Part shown: positions 44,237 to 53,342 of the stretch, piece by piece
Layout: the number at the start of each line of letters is the position of its first letter
Position numbering within the stretch: the stretch's first letter is position 1
Assembly (NCBI RefSeq): GCF_025152745.1
Contig: NZ_CP104040.1
Location: 3,716,501-3,780,500 of the forward strand
Reading direction: 5' to 3'
Source: Rhizobium sp. WSM4643
GTDB taxonomy: Bacteria > Pseudomonadota > Alphaproteobacteria > Rhizobiales > Rhizobiaceae
Length of the DNA stretch: 64,000 nucleotides
Translations under genes and position numbers: made by a program
Notes under the pieces: model-generated
Database searches by the model: none
What the model was told of the DNA's origin: nothing
The model's input: only the letters and a program-made list of their open reading frames with translations

Positions 44237-45232
44237 TCAGGCGACGCCGATCCGCAGCAGGTCGTGGAAATGCACCAGCCCGACCGGCCGGCAGTCGTCG
44301 TCGATGACGATCAGCGCGCCGATGTGATGCTGGTTAAGCAGCGCCAGGGCTGTGGTCGCCAGCACCGTCTGCTTCACCGTCTTCGGCGTCTTCGTCATGA
44401 TGTCATCGACGGCAAGCTCTGAAAGATTGCGTGTCAGATTGCGCGCCATGTCGCCTTCGGTGACGATGCCGCAGAGCCGCCCATCCTCGTCCAGCACGCC
44501 GACGCAGCCGAAATGCTTGCGCGACAGCACCGTGATCGCCTCCGGCATCGGTGTGCCCTTGGCAACGAGCGGCAGCCGCTCGCCGGTATGCATGATGTCG
44601 GCGACATGCATCAGGCTCGCCCCCAGCTTGCCGCCGGGATGGAAGACGTGGAAATCCGTGGCGGTAAAGCCGCGCGCCTCCAGCAGCGCCACCGCCAACG
44701 CGTCGCCGATGGCAAGCTGCATCAGCGTCGAGGTGGTCGGCGCCAGCCCATTGGGGCAGGCCTCCTGCTCGTTCGGCATCAGAAGGACGATATCGGCGGC
44801 GGCCGCGAGCGAGGACCCTTCGCTGCAGGTGATCGCGATAAGCGGAATGGAGAAGCGCCGCGTGAAGGAAATGATGCTCTTGAGTTCGGCGCTCTCACCA
44901 CCCTTGGAAATCGCCAGCACGACGTCGTCGCGCGCGATCATGCCGAGATCCCCGTGATTGGCCTCCGCCGCATGCACGAAAAAGGCAGGCGTTCCGGTCG
45001 AAGCGAATGTCGCCGCGAGCTTGGCGCCGATATGCCCGCTCTTGCCGACGCCGGTGACGATCACCCGTCCGGAGATGTCGCCGATGACTTCGACGGCCCG
45101 TGTGAAAGGACCGGCCAATCCCTTGTCAAAGGCCTGTTCGAGCGCTTCAAGACCGCGTCTTTCGGACTCTATCGTGCGTTTTGCCGATTCGAGCACGCTG
45201 TTTTCAACGAGGTTTATCGCTCTACTGTTCAT
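44237..45232 (-). CDS. kdsD: KpsF/GutQ-type arabinose-5-phosphate isomerase
   Basis: 331 residues. A SIS sugar-isomerase domain (about 40-200) with VIVTGVGKSGHIGAKLAATFASTGTPAFFVHAAEANHGDLG is followed by two CBS domains (about 205-331, MHTGERLPLVAKGT and DIMTKTPKTVKQTV). It would make D-arabinose 5-phosphate for Kdo of lipopolysaccharide. The gene name is inferred from family; GutQ-like or KpsF paralogues cannot be excluded. It is divergent from an outer-membrane barrel gene. Confidence 0.9.
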   Translation of the reverse strand: MNSRAINLVENSVLESAKRTIESERRGLEALEQAFDKGLAGPFTRAVEVIGDISGRVIVTGVGKSGHIGAKLAATFASTGTPAFFVHAAEANHGDLGMIARDDVVLAISKGGESAELKSIISFTRRFSIPLIAITCSEGSSLAAAADIVLLMPNEQEACPNGLAPTTSTLMQLAIGDALAVALLEARGFTATDFHVFHPGGKLGASLMHVADIMHTGERLPLVAKGTPMPEAITVLSRKHFGCVGVLDEDGRLCGIVTEGDMARNLTRNLSELAVDDIMTKTPKTVKQTVLATTALALLNQHHIGALIVIDDDCRPVGLVHFHDLLRIGVA

Positions 45233-45268
45233 GAAGTTGCGTTAGACCTTTTCACTTTCCAAGTCCAC

Positions 45269-45300
45269 CCCGCACTCTTTCCGACCCGCACTCTTTCCGA
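45269..45300. repeat. Perfect 16-base tandem duplication
   Basis: CCCGCACTCTTTCCGA occurs twice with no spacer, in the divergent region between the isomerase and the outer-membrane protein gene. It may be a duplicated regulatory site or a slippage product. Confidence 0.9.
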
Positions 45301-45373
45301 ACTGTGAACAGTGCCCGCCGACAGCAACGAATGATTAACCACGAGGCTTTACCTTTGGGTAAGAACCGAAAGC

Positions 45374-46933
45374 ATGTCAGGCGCGAATTGCATGGGCCAG
45401 CCAAACCAGACGAGCAGTGTGACGCCGCTCCGCGCCATGAGCCGTGCCGTCTCTTTTGTTGCGTTCGGCTGCTTGCTTCTCAGTCAGACGGCAGCCTTCG
45501 CGCAATCCGCCTCGGCGCAACCGGCAAGCAGCCGCTCCGCCGCCTCCCAGGACAATCGCACCACGTACAGCACCGCATCCGTCGCCGGTTTCGATGACGA
45601 GACCGACGATACCGCCGCTCCCGCGGCAAACGGCACGACCGCAAACGCGGACGATACCCAGCAGCGGCCCGCCATACCCGATGCACAAGCGGGCGACGAC
45701 ATTACCGGTTCCATCCTCGACGAGGACATACGCCGGCTGAACACCCGTGAAGCGCCGCTCGACGAGACACTGCCACGCCGCAGGGCTGCCGAAAGCGCCT
45801 CGAAAGAGGAAACGCCGGGAATCCCGATCGGCACGTTCGTGCTCCGCCCGAGCGTCACCCAGAGCATCAACACTGAAACCACCAAGGACGGCAATACCAC
45901 GCAACGGCGCGCCTTTCTTGAAACGGACGCAGCAGCGACCCTGACCTCGGACTGGGGCCGGCATCAGTTGACCGTGACCTCGGAAGGCGCCTGGCAGAAG
46001 AATGTCAGCGGCGAGGGTGAGGAACAGCCCTCCTTCAAGATCAACAGCGATCTTAGGCTCGATCTTCCCGACGACACCACGGCGCACCTGATTGCCGGCT
46101 ATAATTTCTACCGCGAGGACACCGATGATCCCGACGCGATCACCAACGCCGCGCAGCAGTCGGATGTCCAGGAATTTTCGGCCGGCGCCTCCGTCCAGCG
46201 CGATTTCGGGATCCTGCGCGGCACGACTGCACTTGCGCTGACACGCTCGATCTATTCGGACGCTGAACTTTCGAACGGCACGACCGTCTCCCTCAGCGAC
46301 CGCAATCAGACGACGGGCACGTTGCGTGGCCGTGTCGGCTACGAACTGTCGCCCGCGCTCATCCCCTTCATCGAGGCCAACATCGGCCGCACGGTCTATG
46401 ACGAAACGCAAGATTCCGCCGGCTACGAGCGTTCCGGCCATAGCTATGGCGCCAAGGCAGGCGTCGAGGTCGATCTCGGTGAAAAGCTGAAAGGTGAAGT
46501 CGGCGTCGGCTACGAGATGGCGGATTTCGAAGACAGCCGCCTGTCCTCGATCGATACCGCCACGCTCGATGCGAGCCTGCTCTGGTCGCCGATCCGCGGC
46601 ACCGATGTCAATCTCGATCTGCAGACCAGCATCCAGCCCTCGACCACGGCAGGCGAAAGCGGCTACGTTTCGCACGCGCTGACGACGACGGTCACTCACC
46701 AGCTGCGCGACAATCTGGTCGGGACGATGATCGGCGGGGTGATATGGCGCGATTATCCCACGGACAGCACCATCAACGACGAGCTCGTCTACACCGCCGC
46801 AACCGGCCTGACCTGGAACATCAACCGCTATCTCGATCTGACCAGCACGCTCGGCTACGAGCTGACGACGCGCAAGGAAGGCACCGATTCGCAGCAATGG
46901 CGAGCCGGCGTCGGTCTCAAGCTGAAACGCTAG
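45374..46933 (+). CDS. Outer-membrane beta-barrel protein
   Basis: 519 residues from ATG 45374; ATG 45437 (MSRAVSFVAFGCLLLSQTAAFA) gives a cleaner signal peptide and may be the true start. After a disordered acidic and Thr-rich stretch to about residue 150, the rest alternates polar and hydrophobic residues as in amphipathic strands (HQLTVTSEGAWQKNVSG, DVNLDLQTSIQPST, TTTVTHQLRDNLVGTMIGGVIWRDYP). It ends in a basic LKLKR instead of the usual aromatic residue. It looks like a BBP2-type porin-like barrel. Function unknown. Confidence 0.82.
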   Translation: MSGANCMGQPNQTSSVTPLRAMSRAVSFVAFGCLLLSQTAAFAQSASAQPASSRSAASQDNRTTYSTASVAGFDDETDDTAAPAANGTTANADDTQQRPAIPDAQAGDDITGSILDEDIRRLNTREAPLDETLPRRRAAESASKEETPGIPIGTFVLRPSVTQSINTETTKDGNTTQRRAFLETDAAATLTSDWGRHQLTVTSEGAWQKNVSGEGEEQPSFKINSDLRLDLPDDTTAHLIAGYNFYREDTDDPDAITNAAQQSDVQEFSAGASVQRDFGILRGTTALALTRSIYSDAELSNGTTVSLSDRNQTTGTLRGRVGYELSPALIPFIEANIGRTVYDETQDSAGYERSGHSYGAKAGVEVDLGEKLKGEVGVGYEMADFEDSRLSSIDTATLDASLLWSPIRGTDVNLDLQTSIQPSTTAGESGYVSHALTTTVTHQLRDNLVGTMIGGVIWRDYPTDSTINDELVYTAATGLTWNINRYLDLTSTLGYELTTRKEGTDSQQWRAGVGLKLKR

Positions 46934-46934
46934 G

Positions 46935-47037
46935 GCATGTCGCGCAAAAGTGTGCCGCGATTTTGCGACAACGACATGCGGAAAAACAAAGAGCTAAATC
47001 GCGAGGAGCGAATCTGAAAGATCGCGACGCGTTTTAG
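46935..47037. repeat. RIME-like intergenic mosaic element, copy 2
   Basis: Begins right after the barrel gene stop. GCATGTCGCGCAAAAGTGTG and GAGCGAATCTGAAAGATCGC match copy 1 almost base for base. Both palindromes are kept. Confidence 0.85.
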
Positions 47038-47084
47038 AGCAACTCCAGCAAAAGTGCGGGAACGGCTTGCATCGGGAAAATGGA

Positions 47085-47116
47085 AGCGCCGCGCGTCCGA
47101 TAGGAAGCGCGGCGCT
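47085..47116. terminator. GC-rich hairpin at the end of galU
   Basis: Perfect ten-base arms AGCGCCGCGC / GCGCGGCGCT with a 12-base loop. The bases around it also look like a fragment of repeat family B (ending CACTTTGAAT). It stands between convergent genes. Confidence 0.6.
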
Positions 47117-47148
47117 CTATCACTTTGAATCTGCGCTGAGCAGCAACC

Positions 47149-48036
47149 TTACTTCAGGCCGGCCAGCAGTTCCCTGAAGCCGCCTTCGACGGAGGGGCGG
47201 ATATCGGCGCGTTCGAGAGCGAAGGCGACGTTTGCCAGGATGAAGCCGTCCTTGGCGCCGCAGTCATAGGTCGCGCCGCGGAAGTGGTAGCCTGCGAAAT
47301 CCTGTTCCTTCAGCAGCTTCAGCATGCCGTCGGTGAGCTGGATCTCGTTGCCGGCGCCGCGCTCCTGGGTTTCGAGGATCTTGAAGATCTCCGGCTGCAG
47401 GATGTAGCGGCCGTTGATGAAGAAGGTGGAAGGCGCCGTCCCCTCGGCGGGCTTTTCCACCATGCCGGTGATGCGGAAACCGTCGCCGATCGCCTCGCCG
47501 ACGCCGACGATGCCGTATTTATGCGCCTGGTCCGGGGCGCATTCCTCGACGGCGATGATATTGCCGCCGCTCTGGGCATAGAGGTCGATCATGCCCTTCA
47601 TGCAGCCCTTGTCGCCCTTCATGATCATATCGGGCAGCAGCAGTGCGAAGGGCTCGTCGCCGACGATCTCGCGGGCGCACCACACGGCGTGGCCGAGGCC
47701 GAGAGGCTCTTGCTGGCGAGTGAAGCTCACCGTCCCGGCCTTCGGCAACTGCTGGGCGAGAAGGGTAATTTCCGCCTTCTTGGCGCGTTCGCGCAGTGTC
47801 TGTTCCAGCTCGAAATGAATGTCGAAATAATCTTCGATGACGTGCTTGTTGCGTCCGGTGACGAAGACCAGATGTTCGATCCCGGCCTCGATCGCCTCAT
47901 CGACGACATATTGAATGATTGGCTTGTCGACGACGGTCAACATTTCCTTCGGAACAGCCTTTGTCGCCGGAAGGAATCGCGTTCCCAACCCGGCAACCGG
48001 AAATACTGCTTTACGAACTTTGTTGTGTTGAGCCAC
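47149..48036 (-). CDS. galU: UTP-glucose-1-phosphate uridylyltransferase
   Basis: 295 residues. The start is GTG 48036, with AGGAGG six bases upstream. It makes UDP-glucose for exopolysaccharide, glucans and lipopolysaccharide. The nucleotide-binding segment is [46 protein letters not shown], followed by [25 protein letters not shown] and a [19 protein letters not shown] region. All are typical of GalU. Monocistronic. Confidence 0.97.
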   Translation of the reverse strand: MAQHNKVRKAVFPVAGLGTRFLPATKAVPKEMLTVVDKPIIQYVVDEAIEAGIEHLVFVTGRNKHVIEDYFDIHFELEQTLRERAKKAEITLLAQQLPKAGTVSFTRQQEPLGLGHAVWCAREIVGDEPFALLLPDMIMKGDKGCMKGMIDLYAQSGGNIIAVEECAPDQAHKYGIVGVGEAIGDGFRITGMVEKPAEGTAPSTFFINGRYILQPEIFKILETQERGAGNEIQLTDGMLKLLKEQDFAGYHFRGATYDCGAKDGFILANVAFALERADIRPSVEGGFRELLAGLK

Positions 48037-48240
48037 ACCCGGCCTCCTGCTTCGATCATATCGCTTTGGAAATGGAGTTTTTTAGCTTTAACTAGTATAG
48101 AATTGCTACTGTTTTGCAAATGGTGACCGCAGCGGGTCGCCATGGTAAAGAATTTGTTGACTCCGTTCCTGTAGTCTCGGGTCTGGGCGGACATGATGCC
48201 CCGCTGCACCGGAAACTGAAGATGACGGATACGACTGTCG

Positions 48241-49464
48241 ATGACCCAGAATCACAAAAACTCCTTTCGTGGTCTTGCTCTCGCCCTCGTTGTCGCTGCC
48301 CAGGTGGCACTGGTCCCCGACAACGCGAAAGCTGATTCCCGCTTCCAGAAATGGATCGCGGATTTTTACCAGACTGCCGCTCAGAGTGGCATCAGTAAGG
48401 CAACCTATCAAAAGGCCTTTTCCGGGGTGAGCGAGCCCGATCCAACCGTGCTCGAAAAAGCGGCCTACCAGCCGGAATTCACCTCGAAGATCTGGGACTA
48501 TATCGATTCCCGCGTCAATCCCTATACGGTCAAGATCGGCCGCGAGATGGCCGTCAAGCACGCAAGAACGCTCGCTGCGATCGAGCAGCGGTTCGGTGTC
48601 GACAAGACCATATTGCTGGCCATCTGGTCGATGGAATCGAATTACGGCGCGGTCCTCGACAAGGACGACCGGCTGCATTACGTGCCGCGCGCCCTGGCAA
48701 CACTTGCCTATGCCGATCCGAGCCGGGCCAAATTCGCCAAGAAGCAGCTGGTCGCCGCGCTGAAGATCCTGCAGAACGGCGATGTGCCGGCACGCGAGAT
48801 GACCGGCTCCTGGGCCGGCGCCATGGGCCACACCCAGTTCATTCCGACAAGCTACCTGCTTTATGCCGTCGATGCCGACGGCAACGGCCATCGCGACATC
48901 TGGAACTCGATCCCCGACGCGCTGGCGACCTCGGCCAACCTCCTGATGAAAAACGGCTGGGACGCCGGCAAGACCTGGGGCTACGAGGTCGTCGTTCCCG
49001 CCGCAGTCGCCCAGCAGGCCGGCAAGACCCATACGCTGGCCCAATGGGCAGCACTCGGCCTGACCCGCCCGAACGGCAAGGCCTTCCGCGAGAGCGCCGC
49101 TAAGGCCGTGCTGAAGATGCCGGCCGGGCCCAGTGGCCCGGGCTTCCTGATGACCGCCAACTTCTTCACCATCAAGAATTACAATGCCTCGGACAGCTAC
49201 GCGCTTGCCGTCGGTCTGCTGGCCGACCAGATCGCCGGCTACGGCGGCATGCAGCAGCGCTGGCCGCGCCCGGACGGTGCCCTCGATATCACCGAGAAAT
49301 TCGAGCTGCAGACCCGCCTGAAGACGCTCGGCTATTACAATGGCGAGGTCGACGGCAATTTCGGCTCGGGTTCGAAGGCGGCGATATCAGCCGTGCAGTC
49401 GCGCATCGGCATGCAGCCGGACGGCGAGCCCTCCTTGCCGCTTCTGAACGCATTGCGCCGCTAG
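48241..49464 (+). CDS. MltB-type lytic murein transglycosylase
   Basis: 407 residues with a signal peptide (ending NAKADS). The SLT domain (about 35-325) has the catalytic Glu in LLAIWSMESNYGA and MTGSWAGAMGHTQFIPTSYLLYAVDADGNGHRDIW. A C-terminal peptidoglycan-binding domain (about 340-405) is recognisable in LKTLGYYNGEVDGNFGSGSKAAISAVQSRIG. It cleaves glycan strands of the cell wall to give 1,6-anhydro ends. No lipobox is seen, so the protein is soluble periplasmic. Confidence 0.95.
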   Translation: MTQNHKNSFRGLALALVVAAQVALVPDNAKADSRFQKWIADFYQTAAQSGISKATYQKAFSGVSEPDPTVLEKAAYQPEFTSKIWDYIDSRVNPYTVKIGREMAVKHARTLAAIEQRFGVDKTILLAIWSMESNYGAVLDKDDRLHYVPRALATLAYADPSRAKFAKKQLVAALKILQNGDVPAREMTGSWAGAMGHTQFIPTSYLLYAVDADGNGHRDIWNSIPDALATSANLLMKNGWDAGKTWGYEVVVPAAVAQQAGKTHTLAQWAALGLTRPNGKAFRESAAKAVLKMPAGPSGPGFLMTANFFTIKNYNASDSYALAVGLLADQIAGYGGMQQRWPRPDGALDITEKFELQTRLKTLGYYNGEVDGNFGSGSKAAISAVQSRIGMQPDGEPSLPLLNALRR

Positions 49465-49662
49465 ATCGGGATGATCCCGGCCGGATCGGCCGGAAATCTC
49501 AATCCGCATTTGAATCAAGGAAGTAGGGCATGATACCGCCCGAAGACCCCACACACTTTTCGGCATGATGCTCTACAACAGGCAGAACAGTGACCTAGAT
49601 AAGAGCGGGAGTGGACGCTGGCCTACCCGGCGTGCAAGATGCCGGCAGATGCGGAACTGCCC

Positions 49663-50877
49663 ATGACTGAGAAAACTGATCGGACCCGTAAAATCCGTTG
49701 GCTCGTGCTCGCTTTGACGGCGGCTTCGCTATGCCTTGGCGCCCTTGCGCCGGTGCATGTCGCCGAAGCCCAGGAGCAGCGCTATCAACGTCGATCGATC
49801 CTCGATTTCTTTCTCGGCCGGCGCTATCTCGATGACGGGCCGCAAGCCCCTGACGTCCAGCAGCCGAGACGCCAGCAGCGCAAACGGCCGCCGGCGCCGA
49901 AGGCCATCGTCAATACACGTACCGCGCCGCCGGTCCGCGCTCCCGTACAGGAGGAGCCGGCGGTGCAAAAGCTCGGCGACGCCCGAACGATCCTGATCGT
50001 CGGCGATTTCCTGGCCAGCGGCCTCGGCGACGGCCTCACCGCCGCCTTCGAGACCTCACCGGGTGTGGTCGTCCAAGCCCGCGGCAACGTCTCCTCGGGT
50101 CTTGTCCGCGACGATTATTACGACTGGCCGGAACAGCTGCCGAAGATGATCGACGAGCTGAAGCCGGCAATGGTCGTCGTCATGATCGGCGCCAACGACC
50201 GCCAGCAGATGGTGACCGACACCGCCAAGGAAAAATTCCGTACCGACGGCTGGTTCACCGAATACCGCCGTCGTGTCCTTTCCTTCGGCAAGGAAGTCAC
50301 CGGCCGCAAGATCCCGCTGCTCTGGGTCGGCCTTCCCGCCTTCGAGTCCGATTCGATGACGGCCGATGCCGTCCAGATGAATCAGCTTTACCGCAACCAG
50401 GTCGAAAGCATCGGCGGCGAATTCGTCGATATCTGGGATGGTTTCGTCGATGAAAACGGCAATTTCATCGTCACCGGTTCGGATGTGAACGGTCAGCAGG
50501 TGCGCCTGCGCACCTCCGATGGCATCAACCTGACCCAGGCCGGCCGGCGCAAACTTGCCTTTTATGTGGAAAAACCGGCGCGGCGTCTTCTCGGCACGCA
50601 GGCAAGCCCTGACCTGGTCCGCCTCGACTCCAGCAATCTGCCCGGTCTCGGCCTTCCAGCCAATCCGGTCGAACATACCGTGCCGATCAGTCTCTCCGAT
50701 CCCAATCTCGACGGCGGCGCCGAGCTTCTCGGCGCCAGGCCGCCGCCGCCGACTTTGACGCGATCGCCGCGCGATCTCCTGGTCGAGCAGGGCGAAATGA
50801 CGCCAGCACCTCCCGGCCGCGTCGACGATTACCGCCTGCCTGTGGCAAAAGCGCCGGCCGAAGTCTCGGTCAAGTGA
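49663..50877 (+). CDS. DUF459 (SGNH-like) exported protein, active site altered
   Basis: About 404 residues from ATG 49663; ATG 49639 is an alternative. A signal-like helix (about 15-40) and a basic linker lead to an SGNH-fold domain. Block I reads LIVGDFLASGL where GDSL-type enzymes have Ser, and the block V position reads DGINLTQAG where D-x-x-H would be expected. The block III residues (MIGANDRQQ) are kept. The fold is therefore recognisable but two of the triad residues are lost. A Pro-rich tail ends the protein. Likely a binding protein or scaffold of the envelope. Confidence 0.85.
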   Translation: MTEKTDRTRKIRWLVLALTAASLCLGALAPVHVAEAQEQRYQRRSILDFFLGRRYLDDGPQAPDVQQPRRQQRKRPPAPKAIVNTRTAPPVRAPVQEEPAVQKLGDARTILIVGDFLASGLGDGLTAAFETSPGVVVQARGNVSSGLVRDDYYDWPEQLPKMIDELKPAMVVVMIGANDRQQMVTDTAKEKFRTDGWFTEYRRRVLSFGKEVTGRKIPLLWVGLPAFESDSMTADAVQMNQLYRNQVESIGGEFVDIWDGFVDENGNFIVTGSDVNGQQVRLRTSDGINLTQAGRRKLAFYVEKPARRLLGTQASPDLVRLDSSNLPGLGLPANPVEHTVPISLSDPNLDGGAELLGARPPPPTLTRSPRDLLVEQGEMTPAPPGRVDDYRLPVAKAPAEVSVK

Positions 50878-51037
50878 AAAGCGCCGTCTGAGGTCCAAAC
50901 GTGCTCGCAGCGGGACTTTGCGGGCGGCATCCTTGCAAAGAACGTCTGGGTAAGACATTTTATGCCTCGATCGTCTCAGGACATCCACTTTCGTGACGTC
51001 GCCGAAATTCAATCAAGCATTGGCAGGCATTGGGTTG

Positions 51038-51568
51038 ATGGGCTCATTTGTGATCAGACGCGCGTGCCAATCGGATGCGGGAGCCTTGTCCAAATTCGCC
51101 GCAAGGCTATTCCGTGCAACCTACAGCAGCAACACGGCAGCCGCCGATCTTGACGCCTATATCTATAGGAATTTCAACAGGGAACGTCAGCAAGCGGAGA
51201 TTGTCGATCTCTCAGCCGCTGTTTTCCTGGCGACGACCGATGATCTCATCATCGGATTTGCACAAGTCGTTGTGGGGTCAACCGAAAGTCGCTCGGCTCT
51301 TCTCAACCGGATTTACATAGATGCCGAATGGAGAGGAAGCGGATTGGCGAACGACCTTCTCGATACGGTTGTGAACGAGTCGGCACAGCGCGGCGTTACG
51401 CGACTTGAACTAACCGTGTTCGAGCGAAACGCGCGAGCAATAGCGTTCTATAAGCGGGCCGGATTTGCGGCAACCGGGAGCACCACGTTTGCGGTCGGCG
51501 ACGACTTGCAGACCGACGTCGTGATGGAGATGGACTTGGAGGCGCGGTTTAAGCGCAGACCAACCTAG
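51038..51568 (+). CDS. GNAT-family N-acetyltransferase
   Basis: About 176 residues from ATG 51038; an upstream GTG at 50993 is also possible. The acetyl-CoA-binding segment is NRIYIDAEWRGSGLANDLLDTVVNESAQRGVTRLEL, with the Q/R-x-x-G-x-G/A core as RGSGLA, and the last strand is NARAIAFYKRAGFAATGS. The substrate is unknown. Its base composition is visibly lower in GC and uses codons such as gga and cga more than its neighbours, a hint of recent transfer. Confidence 0.9.
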   Translation: MGSFVIRRACQSDAGALSKFAARLFRATYSSNTAAADLDAYIYRNFNRERQQAEIVDLSAAVFLATTDDLIIGFAQVVVGSTESRSALLNRIYIDAEWRGSGLANDLLDTVVNESAQRGVTRLELTVFERNARAIAFYKRAGFAATGSTTFAVGDDLQTDVVMEMDLEARFKRRPT

Positions 51569-51603
51569 CCCATTTCGCATGTTCTGGCTTTCGCGCCAAA
51601 ATC

Positions 51604-51629
51604 AAAAAACTCCGCCGGAAAGGCGGAGT
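51604..51629 (-). terminator. Rho-independent terminator of gltD
   Basis: ACTCCGCC / GGCGGAGT eight-base stem around five bases; the minus strand continues into a T run. Confidence 0.88.
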
Positions 51630-51661
51630 TCGTGTCTTCGGGAAGTGTGCGCAGCCGATGG

Positions 51662-53116
51662 TCAGTTCGGCAGCACGGTCGAGCCCATCAATTCCTCGTC
51701 GATGGCGCGCGCCGCCTGGCGGCCTTCACGGATCGCCCAAACCACCAGCGATTGGCCGCGGCGCACATCGCCCGCCGTCCAGAACTTGTCGACCGAAGTC
51801 TTGTAGTCGCGGTCGTTGGCGACGACGTTGGTCGAGCCGCGCTTGTCGGTGTTGAGCGTCAGCTTGCCGTCGAGCTCCTTCAGCACGCTTGTTGTGAACG
51901 GGCCGCGGAAACCGATGGCGATGAAGGCGAGATCGGCGCGGATGACGAATTCCGTGCCTGGAACCGGCCGCCGGCGCTCATCGACCTCGCAGCATTTGAC
52001 ACCGGTCAGCACTCCGTCTTCGCCGACGAATTCAAGAGTGGCCACCTGGAATTCACGCACCGCACCCTCGGCCTGCGAGGAGGAGGTGCGCATCTTCGTC
52101 GCCCAGAAAGGCCAGACGGCAAGCTTGTCTTCCTTCTCCGGCGGCTGCGGCCGGATGTCGAGCTGGGTAACCTTGACGGCTCCCTGGCGGAAGGCCGTGC
52201 CGACGCAGTCCGAAGCCGTATCGCCGCCGCCGACAACGACGATATGTTTGGCGCCGGCAAGGATCGGGTCCGACGGCCAGCCGACGCTGTCGATGTTCTC
52301 GCGCCCGACGCGGCGGTTCTGCTGCACGAGATAGGGCATCGCATCATGCACGCCCACAAGGTCGGTGCCTGGGATACCCGCCTCGCGCGGCGTCTCGGAG
52401 CCACCGCAGTAGAGCACGGCGTCGTGATCGGCGAGCAACTGCTCGACCTTGACGTCGACGCCGACATTGACGCCGCAATGGAAAGTGACGCCCTCGCCCT
52501 TCATCTGCTCGACGCGGCGGTCGATGAAGTTCTTCTCCATCTTGAAATCCGGAATGCCGTAACGCAGCAGTCCGCCCGGCTTCGTCTCGCGCTCGTAGAG
52601 ATGCACCTCGTGGCCGGCGCGGCCGAGCTGCTGGGCGGCCGCCATGCCGGCGGGACCGGAGCCGATGACGGCGACCTTCTTGCCGGTGTGGACCGTGGCC
52701 GGCTGAGGCCGGATGAAGCCGAGCTCATAGGCCTTGTCGGCGATCGCCTGTTCGACCGTCTTGATGGCGACCGGCGCATCCTCGAGGTTCAACGTGCAGG
52801 CTTCCTCGCAGGGCGCCGGGCAGACGCGACCGGTGAACTCTGGAAAGTTGTTGGTCGAATGCAGGTTCTGGATCGCCGCTTCCCAGTTGTTGTTGTAGAC
52901 GAGGTCGTTCCAATCGGGAATCTGGTTGTGAACAGGGCAGCCGGTCGGGCCGTGGCAATAGGGGATGCCACAGTCCATGCAGCGCGCGGCCTGTTTCTGC
53001 ACTTCCGGGTCCGACATCGGGATCGTGAACTCGCGGAAATGACGGATACGATCCGACGCCGGCTGGTACTTTGCCACCTGCCGGTCGATTTCCAGAAACC
53101 CTGTTACCTTACCCAT
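51662..53116 (-). CDS. gltD: Glutamate synthase (NADPH) small subunit
   Basis: 484 residues from ATG 53116, preceded by AAGGGA. GltD takes electrons from NADPH through FAD and iron-sulfur clusters to GltB. The N-terminal Cys groups CMDCGIPYCHGPTGC and CPAPCEEACTLN hold two [4Fe-4S] clusters. The FAD-binding motif is VAVIGSGPAGMAAAQQLGRAGHEV, the NADPH-binding one VVVGGGDTASDCVG, and a closing FAD segment is FWTAGDVRRGQSLVVWAIREGRQAA. It is the second gene after gltB, with a 226-base gap that has a strong hairpin. Confidence 0.97.
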   Translation of the reverse strand: MGKVTGFLEIDRQVAKYQPASDRIRHFREFTIPMSDPEVQKQAARCMDCGIPYCHGPTGCPVHNQIPDWNDLVYNNNWEAAIQNLHSTNNFPEFTGRVCPAPCEEACTLNLEDAPVAIKTVEQAIADKAYELGFIRPQPATVHTGKKVAVIGSGPAGMAAAQQLGRAGHEVHLYERETKPGGLLRYGIPDFKMEKNFIDRRVEQMKGEGVTFHCGVNVGVDVKVEQLLADHDAVLYCGGSETPREAGIPGTDLVGVHDAMPYLVQQNRRVGRENIDSVGWPSDPILAGAKHIVVVGGGDTASDCVGTAFRQGAVKVTQLDIRPQPPEKEDKLAVWPFWATKMRTSSSQAEGAVREFQVATLEFVGEDGVLTGVKCCEVDERRRPVPGTEFVIRADLAFIAIGFRGPFTTSVLKELDGKLTLNTDKRGSTNVVANDRDYKTSVDKFWTAGDVRRGQSLVVWAIREGRQAARAIDEELMGSTVLPN

Positions 53117-53297
53117 GTTTTCGTCCCTTACCCTCATGACCGCCTCACCGCAGCCAATCTGTCTATCGTCAGTCCCGGTACCCGGGGCAAGTTGCTTGTC
53201 TTGACCGTCATTGGATCATATCCCCTGCAAGACATCCGTGCGATCTGAACACCTTCGTCGTCGGCGTGATCGTCACGGGTCGTTGAGATATTGTCGT

Positions 53298-53330
53298 CAT
53301 CCGTCACCTGCAGTCAGCAGGTGACGGATG
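53298..53330. other. Perfect 14-bp hairpin in the gltB-gltD gap
   Basis: Arms CATCCGTCACCTGC and GCAGGTGACGGATG around AGTCA. It starts 12 bases after the gltB stop in the transcript and has no T run. It may protect the gltB message, act as a processing signal or a partial terminator. Confidence 0.85.
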
Positions 53331-53342
53331 TCCCGGTGCAAT

